From Marinimicrobium agarilyticum DSM 16975 (lineage in GTDB: Bacteria > Pseudomonadota > Gammaproteobacteria > Pseudomonadales > Cellvibrionaceae), in contig NZ_AUHU01000006.1 of assembly GCF_000423345.1 (NCBI RefSeq), positions 62,001 to 126,000 of the forward strand: DNA of 64,000 nt, written 5' to 3'. This document shows positions 18,684-25,945 of this stretch, piece after piece. A model generated the notes under the pieces. It saw only the letters and a program-made list of their open reading frames with translations. It was not told the origin of the DNA and made no database searches. Within the stretch, counting starts at the first letter, position 1. Each line of letters begins with the position of its first letter. A program made the translations under genes and the position numbers.

Positions 18684-19574
18684 TCAACGACCGCCCTGGC
18701 GAGCATTGATCCCGTGGGCGCCCAAGGGTTCGATGTGAACCGTAGCGGTGACGCCAATGCCCGCCAACTGACGCTCCGCCAGGTCGGCCAGGTCATGAGC
18801 CTGGTCCACGCTCCAGTCCCCCGGCACCTGCAGATCCACTTCGGCAAACTGCTGCGCGCCCGCCGCGCGAGTGCGCAGCCGGTGAAAGGCACAGGTATCC
18901 GGCGCGGTGTCTTGCAGCAGGCGTTCCAAACGAGCGACTTTTTCCGGGTTCAGGGCGCGGTCCATCAAACCATTGGCGGATTTGAACAATAGGCTACCCC
19001 CCTCTTTGACAATATGGATGGCCACCCCGATTGCCACCAGAGGGTCCAACCACAGCTGTTCCGTCCACTGAGCCAGTGCCACCCCCAAAACGACACCCGC
19101 GGTAGTCCAGACGTCGGTCATCAGGTGTTTGCCGTCACCTTCCAGTGCCGGCGAGCGCAGCTTTCGGCCCACGCTCAGCAGCAGGCGAGCCACCACCAGG
19201 TTGATCACGCTGGCGAGCACGGCAAGCGCGGTGCCGATATTGAGCGATTGCAGGGTTTCCGGATTGAACATCCGCTCCACCGCCGCGATCATGATCGCGA
19301 CCGCGGCAATGACGATCATCCCGCCCTCAAAGGCGGCGGCAAAATATTCGGCTTTGCCGTGGCCGAAGGGGTGGCCTTCATCGGCGGGGCGGCGAGCGTA
19401 GGTGAACATGGCCAGCGCAAAGGCCGCCCCCAGCAGGTTGACGATGGACTCCATCGCATCGGACAGGTAACCCACTGAGTCGGTCAGATCCCAGGCGAGG
19501 GTTTTCAGGGCCATCGTCACCAAGGCGGCCGCCAGGGACAGCCAGAGGATCTGCTGTGCTCGTCGATTGGTCAT
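18684..19574 (-). CDS. Cation diffusion facilitator (CDF) efflux transporter
   Basis: 296 residues, five or six transmembrane helices and a C-terminal cytosolic domain. Metal-site motifs: SLAAALVTMALKTLAWDLTDSVG-type TM2 region with DAMES, HPFGHGKAEYFAAAFEGG in TM4/loop, HLMTDVWTTAGV in TM5. DLTDS instead of HSxxD at the first site suggests a specificity other than classical zinc (perhaps iron, manganese or nickel); this is inference. Divergent from cysE. Confidence 0.87.
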   Translation of the reverse strand: MTNRRAQQILWLSLAAALVTMALKTLAWDLTDSVGYLSDAMESIVNLLGAAFALAMFTYARRPADEGHPFGHGKAEYFAAAFEGGMIVIAAVAIMIAAVERMFNPETLQSLNIGTALAVLASVINLVVARLLLSVGRKLRSPALEGDGKHLMTDVWTTAGVVLGVALAQWTEQLWLDPLVAIGVAIHIVKEGGSLLFKSANGLMDRALNPEKVARLERLLQDTAPDTCAFHRLRTRAAGAQQFAEVDLQVPGDWSVDQAHDLADLAERQLAGIGVTATVHIEPLGAHGINARQGGR

Positions 19575-19686
19575 TCGTCGTTCCCGGTGTGAATAAACGC
19601 CCAGTGTAACTCAGCAGGGGTGGAAATCCTGAGCCAGTGGCCCAATAATGGCCGCAGAGAGGCCCACGACTGTATAGGATAAGCCC

Positions 19687-20487
19687 ATGACCGCCCAGCT
19701 CGCCCCCGTCACCAGCGACCCCGTTTGGGAGGAGATCCGCCAGCAGACCCGCGCCCAGGCCGAAACCGAACCGGTGCTGGCCAGCTTTCTGCACACGACC
19801 ATTCTCAACCATGACACGCTGGAAGCGGCACTGAGCTTTCACCTGGCCAACAAGCTCGACAGCCCCGCCATGCCGGCGATGCTGATGCGGGAGGTGATTG
19901 AAAAAGCACTGAGCGATGACCCGTCCATCGGCGAAGCCGTCCGCGCCGACCTGCTGGCGATCAACGAACGGGACTCGGCCTGCGACTCATCCAGCACGCC
20001 TTTTCTCTATTTTAAAGGCTTTCACGCCCTACAGGCCTACCGGGTGGCACACTGGTTATGGCAGCACAAACGCGAGTCTCTGGCACTGTTCCTGCAAAAC
20101 CGGATTTCCGTGGTGTTCGCGGTGGACATCCATCCGGCGGCCCGCATCGGCAAGGGCATCATGTTTGATCACGCCACCGGCATCGTCATCGGCGAGACCG
20201 CCGTGGTGGACGACAACGTATCGATCATGCAGTCGGTCACCCTCGGCGGCACCGGCAAGGAAAGTGGCGACCGTCACCCCAAAGTGCGCAAAGGCGTGCT
20301 GATCGGTGCGGGCGCCAAGATCCTGGGCAATATCGAGATCGGCGCCTGCGCCACCGTGGGCGCCGGCAGTGTCGTGCTGAAATCGGTGCCCCCCCGAAAA
20401 ATCGCGGCGGGCGTCCCCGCCAAAATCATCGGTGACACCCGCTGCCCCCAGCCTTCGCGCAGCATGGATCACCGCCTGGAGGATTGA
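19687..20487 (+). CDS. cysE: Serine O-acetyltransferase
   Basis: 266 residues. First step of cysteine synthesis (serine + acetyl-CoA). N-terminal helical SATase domain (FLHTTILNHDTLEAALSFHL, PFLYFKGFHALQAYRVAHWL), then a left-handed beta-helix with HPAARIGKGIMFDHATGIVI and GETAVVDDNVSIMQSVTLGG. C-terminal tail ends DHRLED, the kind of tail that inserts into CysK; feedback inhibition by cysteine is known for the family. Its stop overlaps the ribosome site of the following lipoprotein gene. Confidence 0.95.
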   Translation: MTAQLAPVTSDPVWEEIRQQTRAQAETEPVLASFLHTTILNHDTLEAALSFHLANKLDSPAMPAMLMREVIEKALSDDPSIGEAVRADLLAINERDSACDSSSTPFLYFKGFHALQAYRVAHWLWQHKRESLALFLQNRISVVFAVDIHPAARIGKGIMFDHATGIVIGETAVVDDNVSIMQSVTLGGTGKESGDRHPKVRKGVLIGAGAKILGNIEIGACATVGAGSVVLKSVPPRKIAAGVPAKIIGDTRCPQPSRSMDHRLED

Positions 20488-20489
20488 TT

Positions 20490-21014
20490 ATGACCCGAGC
20501 ACTTCACTTGAGCTTCGCCCTGGCACTGCTGCTGACGTTAGGGGCCTGCGGTGAAACGGCCGACACAGCGGCGGAACCGAGCCAATCCAGCTCGGAACCG
20601 GCAAATGCGCCCGAGGCGACAACCCTGACGGTCTACAAAAGCCCGACCTGCGGTTGCTGCGCCGACTGGATCACCCATGTCGAAGGGGCCGGTTTCGATG
20701 CCAGCATCGAGCACCCCCAGCAGATGCGGGCCATCAAGATGCAGCTAGGCATCAAGCCCGAGTACAGCTCCTGCCATACGGGAGTCTCCGAGGCGGGCTA
20801 TGTGTTTGAGGGCCATGTACCGGCCAAGCTGGTTCGGCGCTTTTTGGACAACCCGCCCGAAAACGCCCTCGGACTCGCCGTGCCCCGGATGCCCGTGGGC
20901 AGCCCCGGCATGGAAATGGGCGAGCGGTTTGAGCCCTATGACGTCCTTCTCCTCAAAGAAGATGGCGGCAGCGAGGTCTATGCGCGGATAGAGAGCCCAA
21001 GCGAGCAGTATTGA
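20490..21014 (+). CDS. DUF411 lipoprotein, putative metal-binding
   Basis: 174 residues with a lipoprotein signal (LLLTLGAC, lipid Cys about residue 22). The domain is DUF411: TVYKSPTCGCCADWITHVEG, GIKPEYSSCHTGVSEAGYVFEGHVPA, VPRMPVGSPGMEMG. The CGCC motif plus later Cys, His and Met residues suggest binding of copper or a similar metal in the periplasm; this is inferred from residues and the family's frequent link to copper genes. ATG at 20490 with GGAGG seven bases before, 2 bp after the cysE stop. Probably co-transcribed with cysE. Confidence 0.85.
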   Translation: MTRALHLSFALALLLTLGACGETADTAAEPSQSSSEPANAPEATTLTVYKSPTCGCCADWITHVEGAGFDASIEHPQQMRAIKMQLGIKPEYSSCHTGVSEAGYVFEGHVPAKLVRRFLDNPPENALGLAVPRMPVGSPGMEMGERFEPYDVLLLKEDGGSEVYARIESPSEQY

Positions 21015-21022
21015 GCCATTTA

Positions 21023-21037
21023 GCACCAAGATGGTGC
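21023..21037. promoter_or_regulatory. NtrC-like dyad
   Basis: GCACCA-AGA-TGGTGC, a perfect dyad resembling enterobacterial NtrC sites (such as those before glnA). It lies 9 bp after the DUF411 stop with no obvious sigma-54 promoter nearby, so it may instead be a transcript-end hairpin. Confidence 0.3.
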
Positions 21038-21075
21038 AACCCTGATTGCTTTTAACCTTCCCCCACGCTTGATCG

Positions 21076-21201
21076 TGTGGCACTGAGGTCCGGGTCGAGG
21101 TAAAGCCTCCCGGGACCGTAGAGCGCGGGATTCGCGGTTGCGAGCCTACAGGGACGTATTCATGGCGTGTCCCGGGAGGCTTTACCTCGACCCGGACCGG
21201 A
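21076..21201. repeat. Long hairpin repeat, copy 1 (30-bp perfect arms, 52-nt loop)
   Basis: Arms 21087-21116 and 21169-21198 are exact reverse complements; the loop 21117-21168 contains a CAGGGACG core and TTCATGGCG just before the right arm. The left flank GTGTGGCACTGA is shared with copy 4 (52.99 kb). The arms differ from copy 4 at 10 of 30 positions, with each change compensated. It fills most of the 290-bp gap between the DUF411 gene and the next ORF. No transposase is adjacent. Confidence 0.9.
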
Positions 21202-21304
21202 GCTCTTCCCACCTCCAATATCAGCCCGACTCTCATCCACCGCGTCAATGGCCGGCTTTTTGCAATACTCCAGAGCCCTTCGCTTCTCTAGCCCGGAGAC
21301 TGGA

Positions 21305-21661
21305 ATGCAGTACACCAAGCCAATGATTGAACTGGTGTTTGAAATTCGCCGGCGGGTACCCGCTGATATGAAGCCCGCCGTGAAGCTGGCCAACCCGGAA
21401 CTGCTGGACGAACTGGTCCTGCACCACCGCAACAGTAAGGACGTTATCTGCCAAACCCTGATAAAGGAACTGCTGCAGTTGGCGGGAGACCCCTGGGACC
21501 ACGCCCTGGCGGACGTCGAGCACGATGAGGCGATCGCCAAACGGCCCAGGCAGGTCACCAAAGTGTATCGTGGACAGGTCACGCTGGAGGAGGCACCACC
21601 GAAAAGAGACGGAGAAAATCCCCGGCCAAAGCGGGTCTATCGGGGGCAGGTGATCGATTGA
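21305..21661 (+). CDS. Unrecognised 118-residue protein with two VYRGQV motifs
   Basis: I do not recognise a family. It is predicted soluble and mainly helical (MIELVFEIRRRVPADMKPAV; ELLDELVLHHRNSKDVICQT), with a C-terminal tail holding the repeated motif KVYRGQVT / RVYRGQVID separated by a charged Pro-rich spacer. ATG at 21305 is chosen because it follows a GGAGACTGG ribosome site and because the frame upstream runs through repeat copy 1. Codon use resembles neighbours. Convergent with the HNH gene. Confidence 0.65.
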   Translation: MQYTKPMIELVFEIRRRVPADMKPAVKLANPELLDELVLHHRNSKDVICQTLIKELLQLAGDPWDHALADVEHDEAIAKRPRQVTKVYRGQVTLEEAPPKRDGENPRPKRVYRGQVID

Positions 21662-21692
21662 CGGCCGGGAGGCCGCCCAGCCTTTAAGGGTG

Positions 21693-22271
21693 TCAGACCA
21701 TCAAAGCCATTTCCGCCCAGTCCCGACGACGGGAGAACTGCGGCCGCAAAAAGTCCATTTGATCGCCCCGAATACGGTCACTATTGATCAACGCCAGGTA
21801 TTCGGCTGTGTTCGGGCAGAACGGCAGGGCCAGCAACTCCATGCCGAGCTCGGACAGCAGCTGGTTTCCCTTGTGTTGATTGCAGCGTTTGCACGCGGTG
21901 ACCACGTTGTTCCAGCGGTCTCGCCCGCCCCGACTGATGGGATGCACATGATCACGCGAGAGGTTATCCGGTCCGAACAACCGACCGCAGTAGAGGCACT
22001 GGTGATGATCGCGGGCAAACAGGGCCGCGTTGGTGAGCGGCGGAACCAGTCGCATTCGGGCCAGTCGGTTGCCGCCACAGGCGATGATCGCCGGTAGGTC
22101 GATCTGGGTTCGCAAGCCCGTGATCCGGGAATGGCCTCCATAGACCCGTCGGACGTGGCCACCATGGGTCCAGCGAACCAGGTCCCGTGCGTACAGACAG
22201 ACCGCGTCTTTCCAGTTCAGCCACTCAATAGGCTGACCGGCAATATTGAGCCGTAGAATACGTGCTTCCAT
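21693..22271 (-). CDS. HNH endonuclease
   Basis: 192 residues. The HNH core is complete: CLYCGRLFGPDNLSRDHVHP, then SRGGRDRWNNVVTACKRCNQ, with two CxxC pairs for structural zinc and the DH/N/H catalytic residues. The N-terminal part (ARILRLNIAGQPIEWLNWKD; WTHGGHVRRVYGGH) is seen in chromosomal HNH proteins of many gammaproteobacteria; the biological role is unknown. ATG at 22271 has GGAG six bases before; GTG at 22277 is also possible. It sits between two hairpin-repeat loci. Confidence 0.88.
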   Translation of the reverse strand: MEARILRLNIAGQPIEWLNWKDAVCLYARDLVRWTHGGHVRRVYGGHSRITGLRTQIDLPAIIACGGNRLARMRLVPPLTNAALFARDHHQCLYCGRLFGPDNLSRDHVHPISRGGRDRWNNVVTACKRCNQHKGNQLLSELGMELLALPFCPNTAEYLALINSDRIRGDQMDFLRPQFSRRRDWAEMALMV

Positions 22272-22491
22272 CGACACCTCCAGTGACCGCTCGGTGCGCT
22301 CACGAAAGCCGACTAACCGCGGTCTGAAACCGCCAGCGTCCGGTCGCGTACCGGCGTAGACGACGTACCGATACTCTGTACCCTAACTATGACGCGATTA
22401 TGTCAAAAGTTCTAGTTGTTTAGATCAGAAAATTACCGACATTGCGCGGAGGGCCAAGGGCTTGGGAGGCATCAGCACCGATACTGCTCTC

Positions 22492-22582
22492 GCACATCCT
22501 TGTGCTTCCCAGCATACGCCCCCCAGGGATGGGGGAAGTGCTGGAAATGCAGGAGCAATTTTCAGTAAGTACATCCCTGTAC
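22492..22582. repeat. Cluster of three CATCCNTG-core mini-hairpins (repeat copy 2)
   Basis: GCACA-TCCT-TGTGC (22492-22505), CCCCCA-GGGA-TGGGGG (22520-22535, nested in a TTCC/CAGCA...TGCTG/GAA outer stem) and GTACA-TCCC-TGTAC (22569-22582). Three different stems share a TCCN/GGGA tetraloop core, as in the other hairpin loci of this window. Confidence 0.75.
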
Positions 22583-22621
22583 AAAAAAGAAACCCCCGCG
22601 ATAGGGGGTTATCGCGGGGGT
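22580..22621 (-). terminator. Intrinsic terminator downstream of pomB
   Basis: A perfect 12-bp stem (22592-22603 with 22610-22621, ACCCCCGCGATA) with a six-base loop, followed on the minus strand by TTTCTTTTTT. About 165 bp after the pomB stop. Confidence 0.85.
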
Positions 22622-22786
22622 CATTCGCTTACAGGATGGGGCCCGTCCCGGGCCGGGTTGGCGCGCTTCCGTTCAGTTCCATGCCTTGCGTCCGGTGCCT
22701 GTGTCCATTGCCAGCTATTATGCCGCTCGGTCCGAGCGTACTCTAGTGGCGAATGGCGGAATTGTTTGTGCGAGATATCTCACAAA

Positions 22787-23770
22787 TCAAAAGATCTCCT
22801 CCGGCTCCAAGTCGAACATATATTCCGGGGTGATATCCATATCGCGCAGAATATTCCCCCCCTCCTCTTCCAGCAGCTCTTGCTCCTGTTCGTCCAGTTC
22901 GTCGTCCAGCCCCTGCTGAATCACCACCTCTACCCGGCGGTTACGGGCGCGGTTGGCGGCGCTGTCATTGGGGGCCAGGGGCCGGGTATCGGCGAAACCG
23001 GTCACCTGAAAGCGATCCTCGTCAATGTAGTCCCCCTCCATCAGACGGTGAGCAACCGACACCGCGCGCGCGGCCGACAGCTCCCAGTTGGAGCGAAACC
23101 GGGGGGAGTTGATGGGAATATCATCCGTGTGCCCCTGGACCTTGATGCCCCCTGACTGGAGCATCAACACCGCCTGGATCTCATCCAGGACATCGTAATA
23201 GTCTTCCGCCAGCTCGGCCGAGCCGGACCGGAAGGAGCCCTGCTCCCGGATGCGGATGATGATCTGGCGCCCCTGGGTTTCGATCTCAATCTGGCCTGCT
23301 GAAATCTGAGGTTGTAACCGACGGGCGAGGGCCATGGCGTCCTGTTCGGTTTCCTTTACCAGCTCCTCCAGCCTTTGCTGCAGCTGCTGGCGCGCCGAAT
23401 CATCGTATTCGGGGTCTCCCTGCTGGATGTCAAACTCCTCGGCACAGTAGACTTCAAGGCTCATCTGGGTCTGATCCTCGGTGCTCTGGAAGATCTCGTT
23501 GATGGGGGTCGGTTCCGGTTTGCCGGGGCTGAACTCCCGGGCGATCACGCTGGTTCCTTTGGGCACCTCGTTGACCTGCAGCTCCGCCTGCACCCCAAAA
23601 GCCTGCGCCAATGACCCAGCCAGGCGCTTGAATTTCATGGCATCCATCTCCGAGAAAGACAGGAGCAACACAAAGAAACACAGCAACAATGCCATCAGGT
23701 CGGCAAAGGTCGCCATCCAGGCCGGAAGCCCAACCGACCCTTTTTTCTTGCGCGGCGCTTCATCGTCCAT
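22787..23770 (-). CDS. pomB: Flagellar motor stator protein PomB/MotB
   Basis: 327 residues. One N-terminal transmembrane helix preceded by APRKKKGSVGLPAWMATFAD; the ion-binding Asp is residue 24, the same number as in Vibrio PomB. C-terminal OmpA-like peptidoglycan-binding domain (about 200-300): GGIKVQGHTDDIPINSPRFR, NWELSAARAVSV. The acidic C-terminal tail (DDELDEQEQELLEEEGG) is unusual. With PomA it forms the ion channel that drives the flagellum; synteny with xseB-ispA-dxs suggests the sodium-type stator. 10 bp after pomA. Confidence 0.93.
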   Translation of the reverse strand: MDDEAPRKKKGSVGLPAWMATFADLMALLLCFFVLLLSFSEMDAMKFKRLAGSLAQAFGVQAELQVNEVPKGTSVIAREFSPGKPEPTPINEIFQSTEDQTQMSLEVYCAEEFDIQQGDPEYDDSARQQLQQRLEELVKETEQDAMALARRLQPQISAGQIEIETQGRQIIIRIREQGSFRSGSAELAEDYYDVLDEIQAVLMLQSGGIKVQGHTDDIPINSPRFRSNWELSAARAVSVAHRLMEGDYIDEDRFQVTGFADTRPLAPNDSAANRARNRRVEVVIQQGLDDELDEQEQELLEEEGGNILRDMDITPEYMFDLEPEEIF

Positions 23771-23780
23771 CGCTTACCTC

Positions 23781-24548
23781 CTAGGCCGCACCGGGGTCGG
23801 TCACGTCGCGTTTTTTACCCGGCAGGTAGGTGCGCAGCATAGCGTCAATCACCCGCGGATTCTGACCACTCTGAATCGCCAGCAACGCGTCGATGATCAG
23901 GCTCTTCACCAGTACTTCCTCCTCGGCCCGCAGCCGCAACTTATCGGCGATGGGCAGAAACACCACGTTGGCCAGAAGTGTGCCGTAAAGAGTCGTCAGC
24001 AAGGCAATCGCCATGGCCGGGCCAATCGCTTTGGGGTCTTCCATATTGGAGAGCATGGCGACCAGGCCGATCAACGTTCCGATCATCCCCATGGCCGGCG
24101 CCACATCCCCCATGGCCGAGAAAATCGCGGCCCCGCGGGAATGGCGCTCCTCTGCCAGATAGCGGTCTTTGGACATCATGGCCTTGACCACCTCAGGATC
24201 GTGTCCGTCCACCAGTAACTGAATGCCTTTCTGCAGGAAATCACTGCTGACTTCTTTGCCTTCCAACGACAGCAGCCCCCCCTTGCGGGCAGCATCGGCC
24301 AGTTCCACAATCTCATCAATCAGCTCCGCCGGGTCTTCAAGCTTGAACACGAAACTCTTGCCCGCCACCTTGGTCGCGCTAAAAAACTGTCCCAGGCTGA
24401 ATTTGGCCATGGCCGCAAACAGCGTGCCCCCAACCACAATCAACAACGAAGGGGCGTTGATGAATATGCCAATATCCCCGGACATGACCATTGAGGCGAT
24501 GATCAGGCCAAGCGCGCCGATAATACCGACGAGGGTTGCTAAATCCAC
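23781..24548 (-). CDS. pomA: Flagellar motor stator protein PomA/MotA
   Basis: 255 residues, the length of Vibrio PomA. Four transmembrane helices, beginning [20 protein letters not shown]. The MotA signature is present in [23 protein letters not shown] start at 24548 with GAGGAG six bases before; the longer frame upstream has no ribosome site. Forms a two-gene operon with pomB, divergent from xseB. In Vibrio pomAB also neighbours xseB-ispA-dxs, which supports the sodium-driven assignment (inference). Confidence 0.93.
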   Translation of the reverse strand: MDLATLVGIIGALGLIIASMVMSGDIGIFINAPSLLIVVGGTLFAAMAKFSLGQFFSATKVAGKSFVFKLEDPAELIDEIVELADAARKGGLLSLEGKEVSSDFLQKGIQLLVDGHDPEVVKAMMSKDRYLAEERHSRGAAIFSAMGDVAPAMGMIGTLIGLVAMLSNMEDPKAIGPAMAIALLTTLYGTLLANVVFLPIADKLRLRAEEEVLVKSLIIDALLAIQSGQNPRVIDAMLRTYLPGKKRDVTDPGAA

Positions 24549-24733
24549 GAGTGACTCCTCACACTGTAATGAGACGGCGAACCGCTGCCGCGTTAAACAC
24601 ACGGATAAACCTGCATCTTAGCAGCAGTCCGTTTATAATTGCGTTCTTTCCCCAAACAGACAGCCCGCCAGGGTTTTATCGGCCGGAGAATGGAAAACTT
24701 CACCGACCGCCTGGCCCAACTGACAGGTGTGCC

Positions 24734-24991
24734 ATGCCCACGAAGAAGAAGTCCGTGGACTTTGAACAGTCTCTCAGCGATCTGGAAGCGCTGGTGAACC
24801 AGATGGAACAGGGCGAACTCTCGTTGGAAGAGTCCCTGAAAGCGTTCGAACGCGGTATCCAGCTCACTCGGGACTGCCAGGAGCGGCTCAGCGCCGCCGA
24901 GCAGCAGGTGCAGACGCTCATGGAGCAGCAGGGTCAAATCACTCTCCAGCCCATGGCGGAAAACGCCGAGGATAGCGAGAACCCCGCTTAA
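24734..24991 (+). CDS. xseB: Exodeoxyribonuclease VII small subunit
   Basis: 85 residues; the family motif is clear ([40 protein letters not shown]) as a helical hairpin that binds XseA. xseA is not in the window. ATG at 24734 starts the conserved region ([11 protein letters not shown]). The stop overlaps the ispA start by one base (TAATG), so translation is coupled. Confidence 0.93.
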   Translation: MPTKKKSVDFEQSLSDLEALVNQMEQGELSLEESLKAFERGIQLTRDCQERLSAAEQQVQTLMEQQGQITLQPMAENAEDSENPA

Positions 24992-25881
24992 TGAGCCCGG
25001 AATTCGATCGCTATGCGCGCCCTTGGCGGTCGCGCTTTGAACCACTGTTGAGCCACTATCTGCCTCGGCCGGACGCGCAGCGGCCGGCGCTGGCTGACGC
25101 AATGGCCTACAGCCTCGGCAGTGGCGGCAAGCGCATCCGCCCAATTCTGGTTTATGCCACAGGCGCGGCTCTGAATCGCGAGCCGGACCGGGCGCTCGAC
25201 TGTGTCGCGGTGTCGGTGGAGTGCCTTCACGCTTACAGCCTGGTCCACGACGACCTGCCGGCGATGGACGATGACGACTTGCGCCGCGGTCACCCGACCT
25301 GCCATATCGCCTATGACGAGGCCACCGCCATTCTGGCGGGCGATGCCCTGCAGACCCTGGCCTTCGAGCTGCTGGCCGGCTGTGACGACTTGGCCGCCGG
25401 TCAGCGCGTCGCGCTGATCTCCGACCTGGCTCGAGCCTCGGGTGCCACTGGCATGGTGTTGGGCCAGGCCATCGACCTGGGCGCCGTGGATCGTCAGCTC
25501 ACGCTTGAGGAGCTTGAGCGCATGCACCGGCATAAAACCGGCGCACTGATCCGGGCCAGCGTGACCATGGGGGCCCGTGCCAGTAATGCCTCGGAAACCC
25601 AGTTGGCCAACCTGATCGAGTACGCCGAAGCGATCGGGCTGGCCTTTCAGGTGCAGGACGACATCCTTGATGTGACCGCCGAGACCGGCACCCTTGGCAA
25701 ACGTCAGGGGGCCGACGTCTCCCGCCATAAGCCCACCTATGTGTCCCTGCTGGGTCTGGAGGACGCGCGCGCCAAAGGCCGGGAACTGCTGGAGCAAAGC
25801 CTGGACGCTCTGGGAGGCTTTGGTTCCGGCGCGGACGCCCTGCGCGAGCTGGCCCGCTACATTGTCGAGCGAGACCACTGA
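24991..25881 (+). CDS. ispA: Farnesyl diphosphate synthase (polyprenyl synthetase)
   Basis: 296 residues. Condenses IPP with DMAPP and GPP to FPP. Both Asp-rich motifs are visible: DDLPAMDDDDLRRG (first) and QVQDDILD (second), with GGKRIRPIL and HKTGALI. Starts at the TAATG overlap with xseB. Middle gene of xseB-ispA-dxs, which links precursor synthesis (Dxs) to prenyl chain building. Confidence 0.95.
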   Translation: MSPEFDRYARPWRSRFEPLLSHYLPRPDAQRPALADAMAYSLGSGGKRIRPILVYATGAALNREPDRALDCVAVSVECLHAYSLVHDDLPAMDDDDLRRGHPTCHIAYDEATAILAGDALQTLAFELLAGCDDLAAGQRVALISDLARASGATGMVLGQAIDLGAVDRQLTLEELERMHRHKTGALIRASVTMGARASNASETQLANLIEYAEAIGLAFQVQDDILDVTAETGTLGKRQGADVSRHKPTYVSLLGLEDARAKGRELLEQSLDALGGFGSGADALRELARYIVERDH

Positions 25882-25945
25882 CAGAACGCTAGGCAGACAC
25901 CACTCAGCCCCCTACAATGGCCCCTTTCCAATAACGACGTGACCC

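Larger units (their letters stand above)
22272..22786. other. 515-bp intergenic region: HNH upstream region, hairpin cluster, terminator
   Basis: Holds the putative HNH promoter area (TTGACA on the minus strand at 22401-22406 with only a poor -10), a cluster of CATCCNTG hairpins (22492-22582), an intrinsic terminator on the minus strand (22580-22621), and about 165 bp (22622-22786) between that terminator and the pomB stop with no recognisable coding. The last stretch could be the pomB 3' UTR or source of a small RNA. No protein gene supported. Confidence 0.5.

Noticed and set aside
21023-21048. Sigma-54 promoter next to the NtrC-like dyad
   Set aside because: TGGTGC and the following TGC do not have the required GG-N10-GC spacing.
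21087-21198. Integron attC site
   Set aside because: Arms are too long and perfect and lack the R'/R'' core GTTRRRY/RYYYAAC; no integrase nearby.
21015-22786. Prophage or insertion sequence around the HNH gene
   Set aside because: No integrase, transposase, capsid or terminase genes, and no target-site duplications could be identified.
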